Counted from the first letter of the stretch, positions 1 to 4,441 are shown. The stretch is DNA of 6,429 nt from Lachnospiraceae bacterium (GCA_900770325.1 CAAGKE010000054.1:1-6429), one strand, 5' to 3'. Notes: generated by a model from the sequence alone, not told the origin. Program-made: numbers and translations.

Positions 1-39
1 CATTGAGATCTGTGCGCTGAAACTGCTCCGATATGCCAT
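1..39 (-). CDS. Possible start of a leftward gene (13 codons visible)
   Basis: On the minus strand an ATG at 39-37 opens a frame to the window edge, reading MAYRSSFSAQISM. A Shine-Dalgarno-like AGAGGTGG (complement of 45-52) sits 5 bases upstream of it. The same frame stays open further upstream to a stop near 93, so a longer start cannot be excluded. Too little is visible to name a family. If real, it would be divergent from the regulator at 157. The call rests only on the ribosome site and the open frame. Confidence 0.3.
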   Translation of the reverse strand, partial: MAYRSSFSAQISM

Positions 40-103
40 AGGTGCCACCTCTTCTGCATCTATTTTCTCATATCCACAACCTGTTTCTTAGGCGGATTTA
101 CTT

Positions 104-133
104 TTGACACCCAAATCATAGTTGGACTATTAA
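104..133 (+). promoter_or_regulatory. Candidate sigma-A promoter for the XRE regulator
   Basis: A perfect -35 box TTGACA (104-109) is followed after 18 bp by TATTAA (128-133), a 4/6 match to the -10 consensus. Transcription would start near 140, giving a short leader that still contains the AAGGTG ribosome site at 144-149, 7 bases before the ATG at 157. The box sits in the gap facing the possible leftward gene, so the regulator could act on both directions. That last point is inference. Confidence 0.5.
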
Positions 134-156
134 GGAAATGAATAAGGTGTCAGAAG

Positions 157-462
157 ATGGAGCACCGCTCAGACTCTTCGCACTCCGGCCTTGAGGATGC
201 ATATATCGGCTTCCGTGTCAGGGAAGCGAGAGCAGAGTATGGCATGACGCAGGAGAAACTGGCAGGTGATGCCGGTGTAGATCCCAAGCATATCAGCCGG
301 ATCGAAACCGGCCGCAAGCATAGATCTGATCAGCTGATCCGCCGGATAAGTGAAGCAACTGGAAAACCGCTCAGATTCTTTTATGGAAATGAACCAATGC
401 CAGAGGACGCTTCAGATAAGGAGAAGGAGATCCTGATGGAGGATCGAAAGGCGACCGCTTAG
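157..462 (+). CDS. XRE-family helix-turn-helix regulator, probably truncated by an amber stop
   Basis: A 101-residue protein with a Cro/C1-type helix-turn-helix at about residues 17-75. The segment TQEKLAGDAG (31-40) followed by VDPKHISRIETGRK (41-54) is the classic helix 2, turn and recognition helix, and a third helix ends near PLRFFYG (71-77). Such proteins bind DNA and commonly regulate mobile elements or neighbouring operons. The start is supported by AAGGTG at 144-149. The acidic tail runs to a TAG at 460-462, but the same frame continues for 26 sensible codons (beginning QKKLIESLIKAVINKG) to a TGA at 541-543. The stop probably arose from one GAG-to-TAG change. The DNA-binding domain is intact, so the short protein may still function. 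The target is unknown. Confidence 0.85.
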   Translation: MEHRSDSSHSGLEDAYIGFRVREARAEYGMTQEKLAGDAGVDPKHISRIETGRKHRSDQLIRRISEATGKPLRFFYGNEPMPEDASDKEKEILMEDRKATA

Positions 463-543
463 CAGAAGAAGCTGATCGAGTCATTGATCAAAGCAGTGAT
501 CAATAAAGGATATAACAATAATTGGCCAGCAGATCATGGTTGA
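463..543 (+). pseudogene. Detached C-terminal tail of the XRE regulator
   Basis: Reading on past the TAG at 460-462 in the same frame gives 26 codons before TGA 541-543. They begin QKKLIESLIKAVINKGY, an amphipathic helix typical of the end of small XRE proteins. No ribosome site precedes it, so it is not an independent gene. It is best explained as the lost tail of the gene at 157. The alternative is chance readability of an untranslated region. Confidence 0.5.
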
Positions 544-591
544 TGAAGAGTTAATAAAAAATAGCTGCATCACCGATCAACCATTTGCTGG
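526..591. repeat. Imperfect inverted repeat
   Basis: CCAGCA (526-531) and ATGGTTGAT (536-544) are matched by the complementary ATCAACCAT (576-584) and TGCTGG (586-591). That makes 15 pairs, with a bulge of 4 bases on one side and 1 on the other, around a 31-base AT-rich centre. No T-run follows the right arm, so it is not a typical intrinsic terminator. It overlaps the end of the XRE frame. It could be an operator, a stem-loop in RNA or the remnant of a small element. Confidence 0.5.
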
Positions 592-596
592 AAATG

Positions 597-626
597 AAGC
601 TTATATGTGCAAATTGAGATAAGCTT
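597..626. repeat. 8-bp inverted repeat AAGCTTAT/ATAAGCTT
   Basis: Perfect arms at 597-604 and 619-626 surround a 14-base centre. With one extra base tolerated on the right side the pairing extends by two more bases (TGAAGCTTAT against ATAAGCTTTCA). No T-run follows. The stretch 544-715 otherwise shows no supportable gene, only short frames without ribosome sites. Confidence 0.4.
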
Positions 627-715
627 TCATCGTTACGGACGTATGATAATTAAGAGCACTGATGCCGGTTAGATGAGGAGTTGGCGTGAAGTAATACTGA
701 CTTAAGACAGGGAGG

Positions 716-964
716 ATGACACTGGGAGAAATCATTCCCGGGGCAAAAATCCAGGATAGTACCGGTCTTGTGTGGAATTGTCATTTTAAGAGTGTTACTT
801 CTTTTGAGATGTCTGCCGATGTTGTTATGGGATTTTGAATTTATGAAGGTGGACGTGGAGAAAAGCCTGACGAGATAGTTTTTAATCTTGATTCAGGTTT
901 CCTTGGCATAGCTGCTGAGCAGATTGAATTTGGAGTCCCATCTCGGAAAAAAGCGAGTAATCAT
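716..964 (+). pseudogene. Broken small ORF of unknown family with in-frame TGA
   Basis: An ATG at 716 opens 40 codons beginning MTLGEIIPGAKIQDSTGLVW and ending at TGA 836-838. The same frame then continues with protein-like sequence (IYEGGRGEKPDEIVFNLDSG, then FLGIAAEQIEFGVPS) up to about 964, close to the start of the next gene. Beyond that the frame is open only as an overlap with the gene at 967 and ends at 1102. The strong GGGAGG at 710-715 touches the ATG directly, with no spacing, which suggests that the true start or the upstream sequence has changed. I do not recognise the family. Its place next to the gene at 967 suggests that the two were an accessory pair. Read as a pseudogene; two very short peptides are the alternative. 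Confidence 0.5.
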
Positions 965-966
965 TT

Positions 967-1644
967 ATGGGTGAATATTATAACTGGGTTAATGTTGACA
1001 AAAGAGAATATATTTGTCCTGGAGATTTTGACTATGGGAACAAGTTTCATGAATCCATGCATAAGAAGAGTATTCCGCTTCATGCGCTGTATACCTTGTT
1101 AAACGATGAGTGGAAAGGAGACCATGTTCTTTGGCTCGGAGATGAATGCTCGGTTTCAAATAAATTTCCCAATAAGATAATTCAGACTCTTTATGATCAG
1201 TCTGCAGCAGTCGGATATCCGGGTGACGCTTTTGACATGATATGTGAGTCATACAGAAACGTATCGTGTCTCTTCAAGGAAGCGGAAAAGGATGTTCGTA
1301 AGGAGATAGGCTATTACATAGAGAATTTGAGAGACTACGGTGAACTGGATAGTATTAACGAATACGGAATAGATATTGAGAATCCTTTTCAAGGACTCTT
1401 TATTAAGCAGACGAAAAGATACAAGTATACCGTTAATTGCACAAAAAAAGTGTACTATTCTCTTGATGAGACTGTTGTGCTGAATCAAGATCATACAAGA
1501 AACGATTACTCAGATCCTCTTCCAATCCTAATGGGATATGGGAGGGTTACGGAGCCGGGAGAATGGCTTGGAGATATTATCGGTGTTTCAGATCAACGAC
1601 CAGAAGGATACATGCTGCTGAAAGAATTATTTGTAGATTGGTAA
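967..1644 (+). CDS. Hypothetical 225-residue protein, family not recognised
   Basis: An uninterrupted frame of 225 codons that begins MGEYYNWVNVDKREYICPGD. A stop at 958-960 directly upstream makes this the first possible ATG in frame. The ribosome site is weak: only GGAAAAAAGCGAG lies before it. The protein is soluble, with no signal peptide or membrane segment, and is rich in aromatic and acidic residues. Notable stretches are WKGDHVLWLGDE (about 49-60), the helical ESYRNVSCLFKEAEKDVRKE and a C-terminal LLKELFVDW. The size and a general resemblance to standalone cytosolic proteins of accessory loci would fit an immunity-type protein of a polymorphic toxin system, but no toxin gene is visible and this is only an impression. 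It is the only long intact gene of this block. Confidence 0.75.
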   Translation: MGEYYNWVNVDKREYICPGDFDYGNKFHESMHKKSIPLHALYTLLNDEWKGDHVLWLGDECSVSNKFPNKIIQTLYDQSAAVGYPGDAFDMICESYRNVSCLFKEAEKDVRKEIGYYIENLRDYGELDSINEYGIDIENPFQGLFIKQTKRYKYTVNCTKKVYYSLDETVVLNQDHTRNDYSDPLPILMGYGRVTEPGEWLGDIIGVSDQRPEGYMLLKELFVDW

Positions 1645-1650
1645 CCGCGT

Positions 1651-1911
1651 TTGAAGCAAAAAAACAGACATGTATATTATTCTTACGAACATGGCGATGA
1701 ATCGTTGCCATATCAACAAGATTTGGTGTCGGAAACACCAGATCCTTATAACACACCCTTTTCGCAGGAAATCAGGCAGCAAATCCTTGAAAACTTCAGC
1801 CATAGAATGAAATGCCATGCTCTGCATCAATTGTTGGATCGCGAAGAGATTCGAATAATCACTATCTGGTCTGTCAAGATGATGTGTCTGAAAATTAAAA
1901 TGGGGTCATAA
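1651..1911 (+). pseudogene. Decayed fragment, possibly sigma-factor-like
   Basis: An open frame of 86 codons with only a TTG start and no ribosome site, beginning 6 bases after the stop of the preceding gene and in the same frame. It reads VYYSYEHGDESLPYQQDL, then an acidic-proline segment (SETPDPYNTPFSQE), then RQQILENFSHRM and ALHQLLDREEIRIITIW. That order, with a helix and a conserved-looking L-x-x-L-L-D-R-E-E-I-R-I-I block, recalls the start of region 4 in short sigma-70-like proteins of mobile elements. The helix-turn-helix that should follow is missing, and the frame ends in unrelated residues. The similarity is weak and judged by eye, so a different small phage or transposon protein is possible. 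Confidence 0.35.
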
Positions 1912-2146
1912 CAATAATACGAATCGCCAGGATGGAGAGACTAGCCAAGAAACCAACCAAGAAACTAGCCAAGAAACTAACCAAGAACCATACAATGCCA
2001 GCCATGAAATGAATCATAATGACGTTTCGGAAACGGAACTGGCCAATACAGATAAGATCCGCAATGCAATTGCTAATAGTCCGTCTGTGACGCAAAAGGA
2101 GCTGCAGTGACTTACCGGGCTGTCCCGAAGTGGATATGATCATTGA
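1910..2146 (+). pseudogene. C-terminal remnant of a COG2865-type DNA-binding ATPase (linker plus winged helix)
   Basis: In frame from 1910 the sequence reads a polar linker (NNNTNRQDGE, then four E-T-S/N-Q repeats), followed by ELANTDKIRNAIANSPSVTQ and KELQ. An in-frame TGA (2108-2110) follows, after which LTGLSRSG continues. The motif S-V-T-Q-K-E-L-Q-x-L-T-G-L-S-R-S-G is the first helix, turn and recognition helix of a winged-helix domain. It is typical of the C-terminus of AlbA_4/COG2865 helicase-like regulators, in which a repeated polar linker often precedes it. The N-terminal AlbA and ATPase parts are absent, the upstream frame is closed at 1889-1891 and a second stop follows at about 2144-2146. 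The gene is plainly dead. The domain assignment is by motif only. Confidence 0.5.
1937..1984 (+). repeat. Four tandem copies of a 12-bp unit
   Basis: Four consecutive units with the consensus GAAACTAGCCAA lie at 1937-1948, 1949-1960, 1961-1972 and 1973-1984, with one to two substitutions between copies. In the winged-helix frame each unit encodes E-T-S-Q or E-T-N-Q. The unit length is a multiple of three and the differences alternate between S and N codons, so the repeat belonged to a coding linker that expanded by slippage or recombination. Confidence 0.85.
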
Positions 2147-2216
2147 GCCTGGGAATGACCTTTGCGACGAGGAGTACCGGCAGGTGGCGACACAGGAGGA
2201 CTTCGATTCGTTCTGA
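2136..2216 (+). other. Unassigned short frame and remainder of the gap before the first toxin-antitoxin operon
   Basis: An ATG at 2136 opens 26 codons (MIIEPGNDLCDEEYRQVATQ, then EDFDSF) ending at TGA 2214-2216. No ribosome site is visible. The composition looks protein-like, with an acidic C-terminus, and the frame is open upstream to 2091. It is more likely the tail of a lost gene joined to the winged-helix remnant than a gene in its own right. Nothing else supportable is seen until the promoter at 2235. Confidence 0.25.
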
Positions 2217-2234
2217 CAAATGCATTCAAAGCGA

Positions 2235-2263
2235 TTGCGAAGCGATATACAATACGTTATTAT
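2235..2263 (+). promoter_or_regulatory. Promoter of the RelB/RelE-type operon
   Basis: TTGCGA (2235-2240) and TATTAT (2258-2263) are separated by exactly 17 bp. They match the consensus boxes at 4 and 5 of 6 positions. The first base of the -10 region lies inside the small palindrome AATA-CGT-TATT (2251-2261), a plausible site for autorepression by the ribbon-helix-helix antitoxin. An excellent AAGGAGG (2281-2287) follows, 8 bases before the ATG at 2296. Confidence 0.55.
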
Positions 2264-2295
2264 CCTCATAGAAAGAATGTAAGGAGGTTGATCGT

Positions 2296-2610
2296 ATGGC
2301 AACAAGAACGGCGAATGTTATTGCAAGGGTAGAACCTGATGTCAAAGAAAAGGCAGAAAAAATCTTAAAAGGTATGGGTATCCCATCCTCTGTAGCGATC
2401 AACATGTTCTACAGACAGATCATTACGGACAACGGCCTTCCATTTCAACCATCAAGGAATGTGCAGGCTCCGAAGGCACTGAGCGAGATGTCACGTGAAG
2501 AGTTCAACGCAAGAATGGCAGAAGGCCTTCGCCAGGCAGATCATGGAGAAGTTTCGTCTGTAGAGGATGTTCGCAAGAGGATAATGGGGGAGCTGCATGG
2601 ACTCTTATAA
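2296..2610 (+). CDS. RelB/DinJ-family antitoxin
   Basis: A 104-residue antitoxin of a type II toxin-antitoxin system. It neutralises the toxin encoded just downstream by direct binding and, in this family, represses its own operon. Residues 4-47 (RTANVIARVEPDVKEKAEKI, then a second helix through SSVAINMFYRQIITDNGLPF) form the family's N-terminal ribbon-helix-helix. The C-terminal half, rich in charged residues (SREEFNARMAEGLRQA), is the toxin-wrapping part. The length is typical or slightly long for the family. AAGGAGG at 2281-2287 fixes the start and predicts strong translation relative to the toxin, as expected for an antitoxin. The gene overlaps the toxin by 14 bases. Nothing suggests decay. 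Confidence 0.92.
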   Translation: MATRTANVIARVEPDVKEKAEKILKGMGIPSSVAINMFYRQIITDNGLPFQPSRNVQAPKALSEMSREEFNARMAEGLRQADHGEVSSVEDVRKRIMGELHGLL

Positions 2611-2953
2611 GGTTAAAATTACAAAACAAGCAGAAGAATCAATGCGTGATATTGCCTTATATATTGCACGGAATCTTATGAATGTTTCGGCGGCAGAGGG
2701 ACATGTAGAAGCATTCCTGAACGCGATTGAAGAGCTTTCCTACAGAGCAGCAACTGTGAAAACAATTCCGGGGAACCCTTGGGGAGAAATGGGATTTCGC
2801 CGGATCAGTGTCAAGAACTATTACATCTACTTCATAATATATGAAGATAGAAAAGAGGTTTCTGTTCTTGACATCATCTATCAGGGACGAGATCAGCAAA
2901 AAGGTTTGAGTGAGGGAGATTACGAAGAAGAAAATCCCGAAACGAATACCTGA
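2597..2953 (+). CDS. RelE/ParE-superfamily toxin
   Basis: A 118-residue toxin paired with the RelB/DinJ antitoxin. It begins inside the antitoxin gene, with GGGGGAG at 2586-2592 as ribosome site. The N-terminal strand (YKVKITKQAEESM) and long helices to about residue 50 are followed by the family's beta core, with the pattern MGFRRISVKNYYIYFIIYED (66-85) and VSVLDIIYQGRDQ (88-100). That core is typical of the ParE/RelE fold. RelE members cleave mRNA on the ribosome and ParE members inhibit gyrase. The sequence alone does not decide which, though the ending I-I-Y-Q-G-R-D is more ParE-like. The last 15 residues form an acidic tail (EGDYEEENPETNT) longer than usual. Both genes look intact amid pseudogenes, so the module is probably functional. 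Confidence 0.88.
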   Translation: MDSYKVKITKQAEESMRDIALYIARNLMNVSAAEGHVEAFLNAIEELSYRAATVKTIPGNPWGEMGFRRISVKNYYIYFIIYEDRKEVSVLDIIYQGRDQQKGLSEGDYEEENPETNT

Positions 2954-2954
2954 G

Positions 2955-2982
2955 AATAGATAGAAGCAAATAGATAGAAGCA
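2955..2982 (+). repeat. Perfect 14-bp tandem duplication
   Basis: AATAGATAGAAGCA occurs twice back to back, at 2955-2968 and 2969-2982, starting immediately after the toxin stop codon. The copies are identical, so the duplication is recent or maintained. Its role is unknown. It may mark a junction between the toxin-antitoxin module and the phage remnant that follows. Confidence 0.85.
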
Positions 2983-2994
2983 TATTTTCCGTGG

Positions 2995-3025
2995 ACCAGA
3001 ACATCCATTTGCGTGGTGCTCTGGT
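2995..3025 (+). terminator. Stem-loop after the first toxin gene, possible terminator
   Basis: Arms ACCAGAACATC (2995-3005) and GGTGCTCTGGT (3015-3025) pair over 11 positions, with one A-C mismatch and one T-G wobble, around a 9-base loop. Only a TTT follows, so as an intrinsic terminator it is weak. A second perfect palindrome, TTCATG-C-CATGAA (3026-3038), follows directly and overlaps the ribosome site of the tape-measure remnant. The structure could instead be a phage regulatory hairpin. Confidence 0.4.
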
Positions 3026-3049
3026 TTCATGCCATGAAGGGGGCAGTCT

Positions 3050-3300
3050 ATGGCAGATCGTATTAAAGAAATCACAATCGAGCTGGATGGCGATACGACT
3101 AAGCTCTCCAACGCCTTGAAAGGTGTGAACAAGGAGATCCGGGATACTCAGTCCATCTTAAGGACGTGAACAAGCTCCTGAAGATGGATCCGGGCAATGC
3201 AGATCTTCTGGCACAGAAACAGAAGCACCTGAGAGAAGCGATCGATGCAACGGTAAGAGGGTTTCGCAATCATATTTCTGCTGTGCAGCCCGGTGCTTGA
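3050..3300 (+). pseudogene. Frameshifted N-terminus of a phage tail tape-measure protein
   Basis: ATG at 3050 has AAGGGGG at 3037-3043 and opens MADRIKEITIELDGDTTKLS, then NALKGVNKEIRDTQS. This is the characteristic start of siphophage tape-measure proteins, which set tail length. The frame stops at TGA 3167-3169, but the next frame carries on the same protein from 3157: LKDVNKLLKMDPGNADLLAQ, then KQKHLREAIDAT. A single-base loss near 3155-3156 explains this. Similarity ends near 3252 and the second frame closes at TGA 3298-3300. A normal tape-measure gene runs to several hundred or more codons, so over nine tenths is missing. It indicates a decayed prophage. Confidence 0.8.
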
Positions 3301-3493
3301 TTTTCCTTATCTTGTTCATCCTGCGCAGGGAACTCTGACCGGAGTATTTCTTGATTCTACTGATTTTGTATATTCAACGTTCTACCATACGAACGGGACC
3401 CTGGATGCACAGTAACTGATGAACAGGGAAAACTGCCCGGACTACTCTCTGGGTAAGCTGAATCTATTGTTGTACCACTGCATTATGGCGTAA
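3257..3493 (+). pseudogene. Stop-interrupted frame of unknown family
   Basis: After the tape-measure remnant one frame reads EGFAIIFLLCSPVLDFPYLV, then HPAQGTLTGVFLDSTDFVYS and TFYHTNGTLDAQ. It meets TAA at 3413-3415 and continues in the same frame as LMNRENCPDYSLGKLNLLLY to TAA 3491-3493. The two halves read as one protein with a single nonsense mutation. No start codon with a ribosome site is present, so the N-terminus is lost at the junction with the phage fragment. I do not recognise the family. Only the absence of other stops over 78 codons supports it. Confidence 0.35.
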
Positions 3494-3529
3494 TTATGAT
3501 AAAATAACTTCACAAAGGAGATCAAAATT

Positions 3530-3790
3530 ATGCCTCTTGATATTAGACCTGTATCTGATTTAAGAAATAAATTCTCCGATATTGAAAAAACTGTAAATGC
3601 CGGCAACCCTGTCTTTCTGACAAAAAATGGCTACGGAACAATGGTCGTAATGAGTATCGAAGAATACTCCAGACTTACTGACCCGATTGAATATGCATTG
3701 GATGAAGCGGATCATCAGGCAGAGACAACGGATCAACGCTTGACACATGATGAGGTATTCAGCAGTGTAAGGAAATCTCTGCATGAGTAA
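3530..3790 (+). CDS. Phd/YefM-family antitoxin
   Basis: An 86-residue antitoxin of the second type II module. Residues 3-49 (LDIRPVSDLRNKFSDIEKTV, then GNPVFLTKNGYGTMVVMSIEEYSRL) are the full Phd/YefM DNA-binding domain. It has the expected order: a strand, a helix, a T-K-N-G turn and the M-S-I-E-E-Y helix. The C-terminal region (about 52-86) is short and acidic and should wrap the toxin. AAAGGAG at 3514-3520, 9 bases before the ATG, is a strong ribosome site. A -10-like TATGAT (3495-3500) precedes it, but no convincing -35 box is visible. The last eight bases overlap the toxin gene. Confidence 0.92.
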   Translation: MPLDIRPVSDLRNKFSDIEKTVNAGNPVFLTKNGYGTMVVMSIEEYSRLTDPIEYALDEADHQAETTDQRLTHDEVFSSVRKSLHE

Positions 3791-4106
3791 ATACAGGTTG
3801 ATTTATCTCCCGCTATTTCAGGAAGACCTTCGGAATGCAGCAGTGTATATATCGACTGTTCTAAACAATCCGGAGGCTGCAGATCGTCTTGTTGATAAGA
3901 CTGAGAAAGCAATTCTCAATAGATCTGAATCCCTGCCTGGTGCATATCAGAAGTTTCCTTCCAGACATGATAGAAAGCATCCGTACTATAAAATCCAGGT
4001 TGAAAAATACGGAGTTTATTATGTCGTTTATGACACTGAAGATGGTCCCGTCATGGAAGTTCGCAGATTTCTACATGACTTGCAGAACAGATCCAATTAT
4101 TTATGA
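3783..4106 (+). CDS. RelE/ParE-superfamily toxin of the Phd module
   Basis: A 107-residue toxin starting inside the antitoxin stop region (ATGAGTAA), with a moderate TAAGGAA at 3768-3773. The helical first half (LFQEDLRNAAVYISTVLNNP, then residues EAADRLVDKTEKAI) is followed by the ParE/RelE core: YYKIQVEKYGVYYVVYDTED (68-87) and VMEVRRFLHDLQN. R-R-F-L-H-D is the family's conserved last strand. Its sequence differs clearly from the toxin at 2597, so the two operons did not arise by local duplication. Whether it targets mRNA or gyrase cannot be read from the sequence. Start and stop are intact and the length is normal. Confidence 0.88.
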   Translation: MSKYRLIYLPLFQEDLRNAAVYISTVLNNPEAADRLVDKTEKAILNRSESLPGAYQKFPSRHDRKHPYYKIQVEKYGVYYVVYDTEDGPVMEVRRFLHDLQNRSNYL

Positions 4107-4242
4107 CTGCAGTTACCACCGGTATCAATGCCTGTTTATTGATGGAAAGTAAAGCTCCTTGAGAGATCCTTCACTACAAAATATGGTTCTGAGATGGTTT
4201 TCTCCGTATCAGAAATGAATGATCAGGAAAGGATAAAAAGCT
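4107..4242 (+). other. Gap with no supportable gene
   Basis: The only structure seen is a 6-bp inverted repeat ATCAAT/ATTGAT (4124-4129 and 4138-4143) after the second toxin gene. It has no T-run, so it is too weak to call a terminator. All frames here are short and lack ribosome sites. Confidence 0.4.
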
Positions 4243-4440
4243 TTGGTTTATCACAAGGACAGACAGAAACAGAATCTTACGGAAACGGTGCGGCATTATG
4301 TGGACTATCTTTCACGTTTTTTCCCCATTACGCATCCAAGCCCCCTGAATCAGGGCTGGCGCAGAAGCAATCCGTGGTTTCTCGAGGAAACGATACCGGC
4401 CCTTAGACAACGGTTGTCTGGGATAATATATAAGAGATAG
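4243..4440 (+). pseudogene. C-terminal remnant of a uracil-DNA glycosylase-family protein
   Basis: The frame reads YHKDRQKQNLTETVRHYVDY, then LSRFFPITHPSPLN, then QGWRRSNPWFLEETIPALRQ and RLSGIIYKR, ending at TAG 4438-4440. The H-P-S-P-L-N motif (4333-4350) followed by G-W-x-x-x-N-P-W-F-x-x-E-x-x-P-x-L-R is the ending expected of uracil-DNA glycosylase superfamily proteins. In them the HPSP loop contacts DNA next to the excised uracil. The preceding L-T-E-T-V-R-x-Y also fits. The N-terminal catalytic half is absent: a stop lies in frame at 4234-4236 and no catalytic motif is seen upstream. Only a TTG could start it and no ribosome site precedes it. The fragment marks the chromosomal edge of the island. 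Confidence 0.6.
4404..4434 (+). promoter_or_regulatory. Promoter with overlapping 15-bp palindrome upstream of the transport operon
   Basis: A -35-like TAGACA (4404-4409, 5/6) is followed after 17 bp by TATATA (4427-4432), or after 19 bp by TATAAG (4429-4434). The perfect palindrome AGACAAC-G-GTTGTCT (4405-4419) covers the end of the -35 box and half of the spacer, which is where a repressor would block polymerase. The regulator is unknown and the palindrome matches no operator I can name. The elements lie inside the end of the glycosylase remnant, so they became useful after, or despite, the loss of that gene. Confidence 0.45.
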
Positions 4441-4441
4441 C

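Noticed and set aside
836..838. TGA read as tryptophan or selenocysteine in the 716 frame
   Set aside because: Intact genes here end in TGA (for example the TAXI gene) and use TGG for Trp. Nearby frames are broken by TAG and TAA too, and no clear selenocysteine-type stem-loop was noticed after the codon.
1937..1984. CRISPR-like array from the regular 12-bp repeats
   Set aside because: The units are directly adjacent without spacers and encode a repeated tetrapeptide in frame.
2200..2290. A possible RelE/HigB-like fragment (FVLTNAFKAIAKRY) before the first antitoxin
   Set aside because: It is only a dozen or so suggestive residues, without a start or ribosome site, and it overlaps the promoter region. 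The similarity is too slight to annotate.
1895..2305. A 136-codon leftward frame
   Set aside because: It lies antisense to the repeat linker and winged-helix remnant. Its apparent repeats (such as FLASFLVGFLA) are the complement of the 12-bp coding repeat.
4124..4143. Inverted repeat ATCAAT/ATTGAT after the second toxin as a terminator
   Set aside because: Only six A/T-rich pairs and no T-run follow, so the stem would be too weak.
4194..4406. A 70-codon forward frame beginning at 4194
   Set aside because: It overlaps the glycosylase remnant in another frame, has no ribosome site and has no recognisable protein features.
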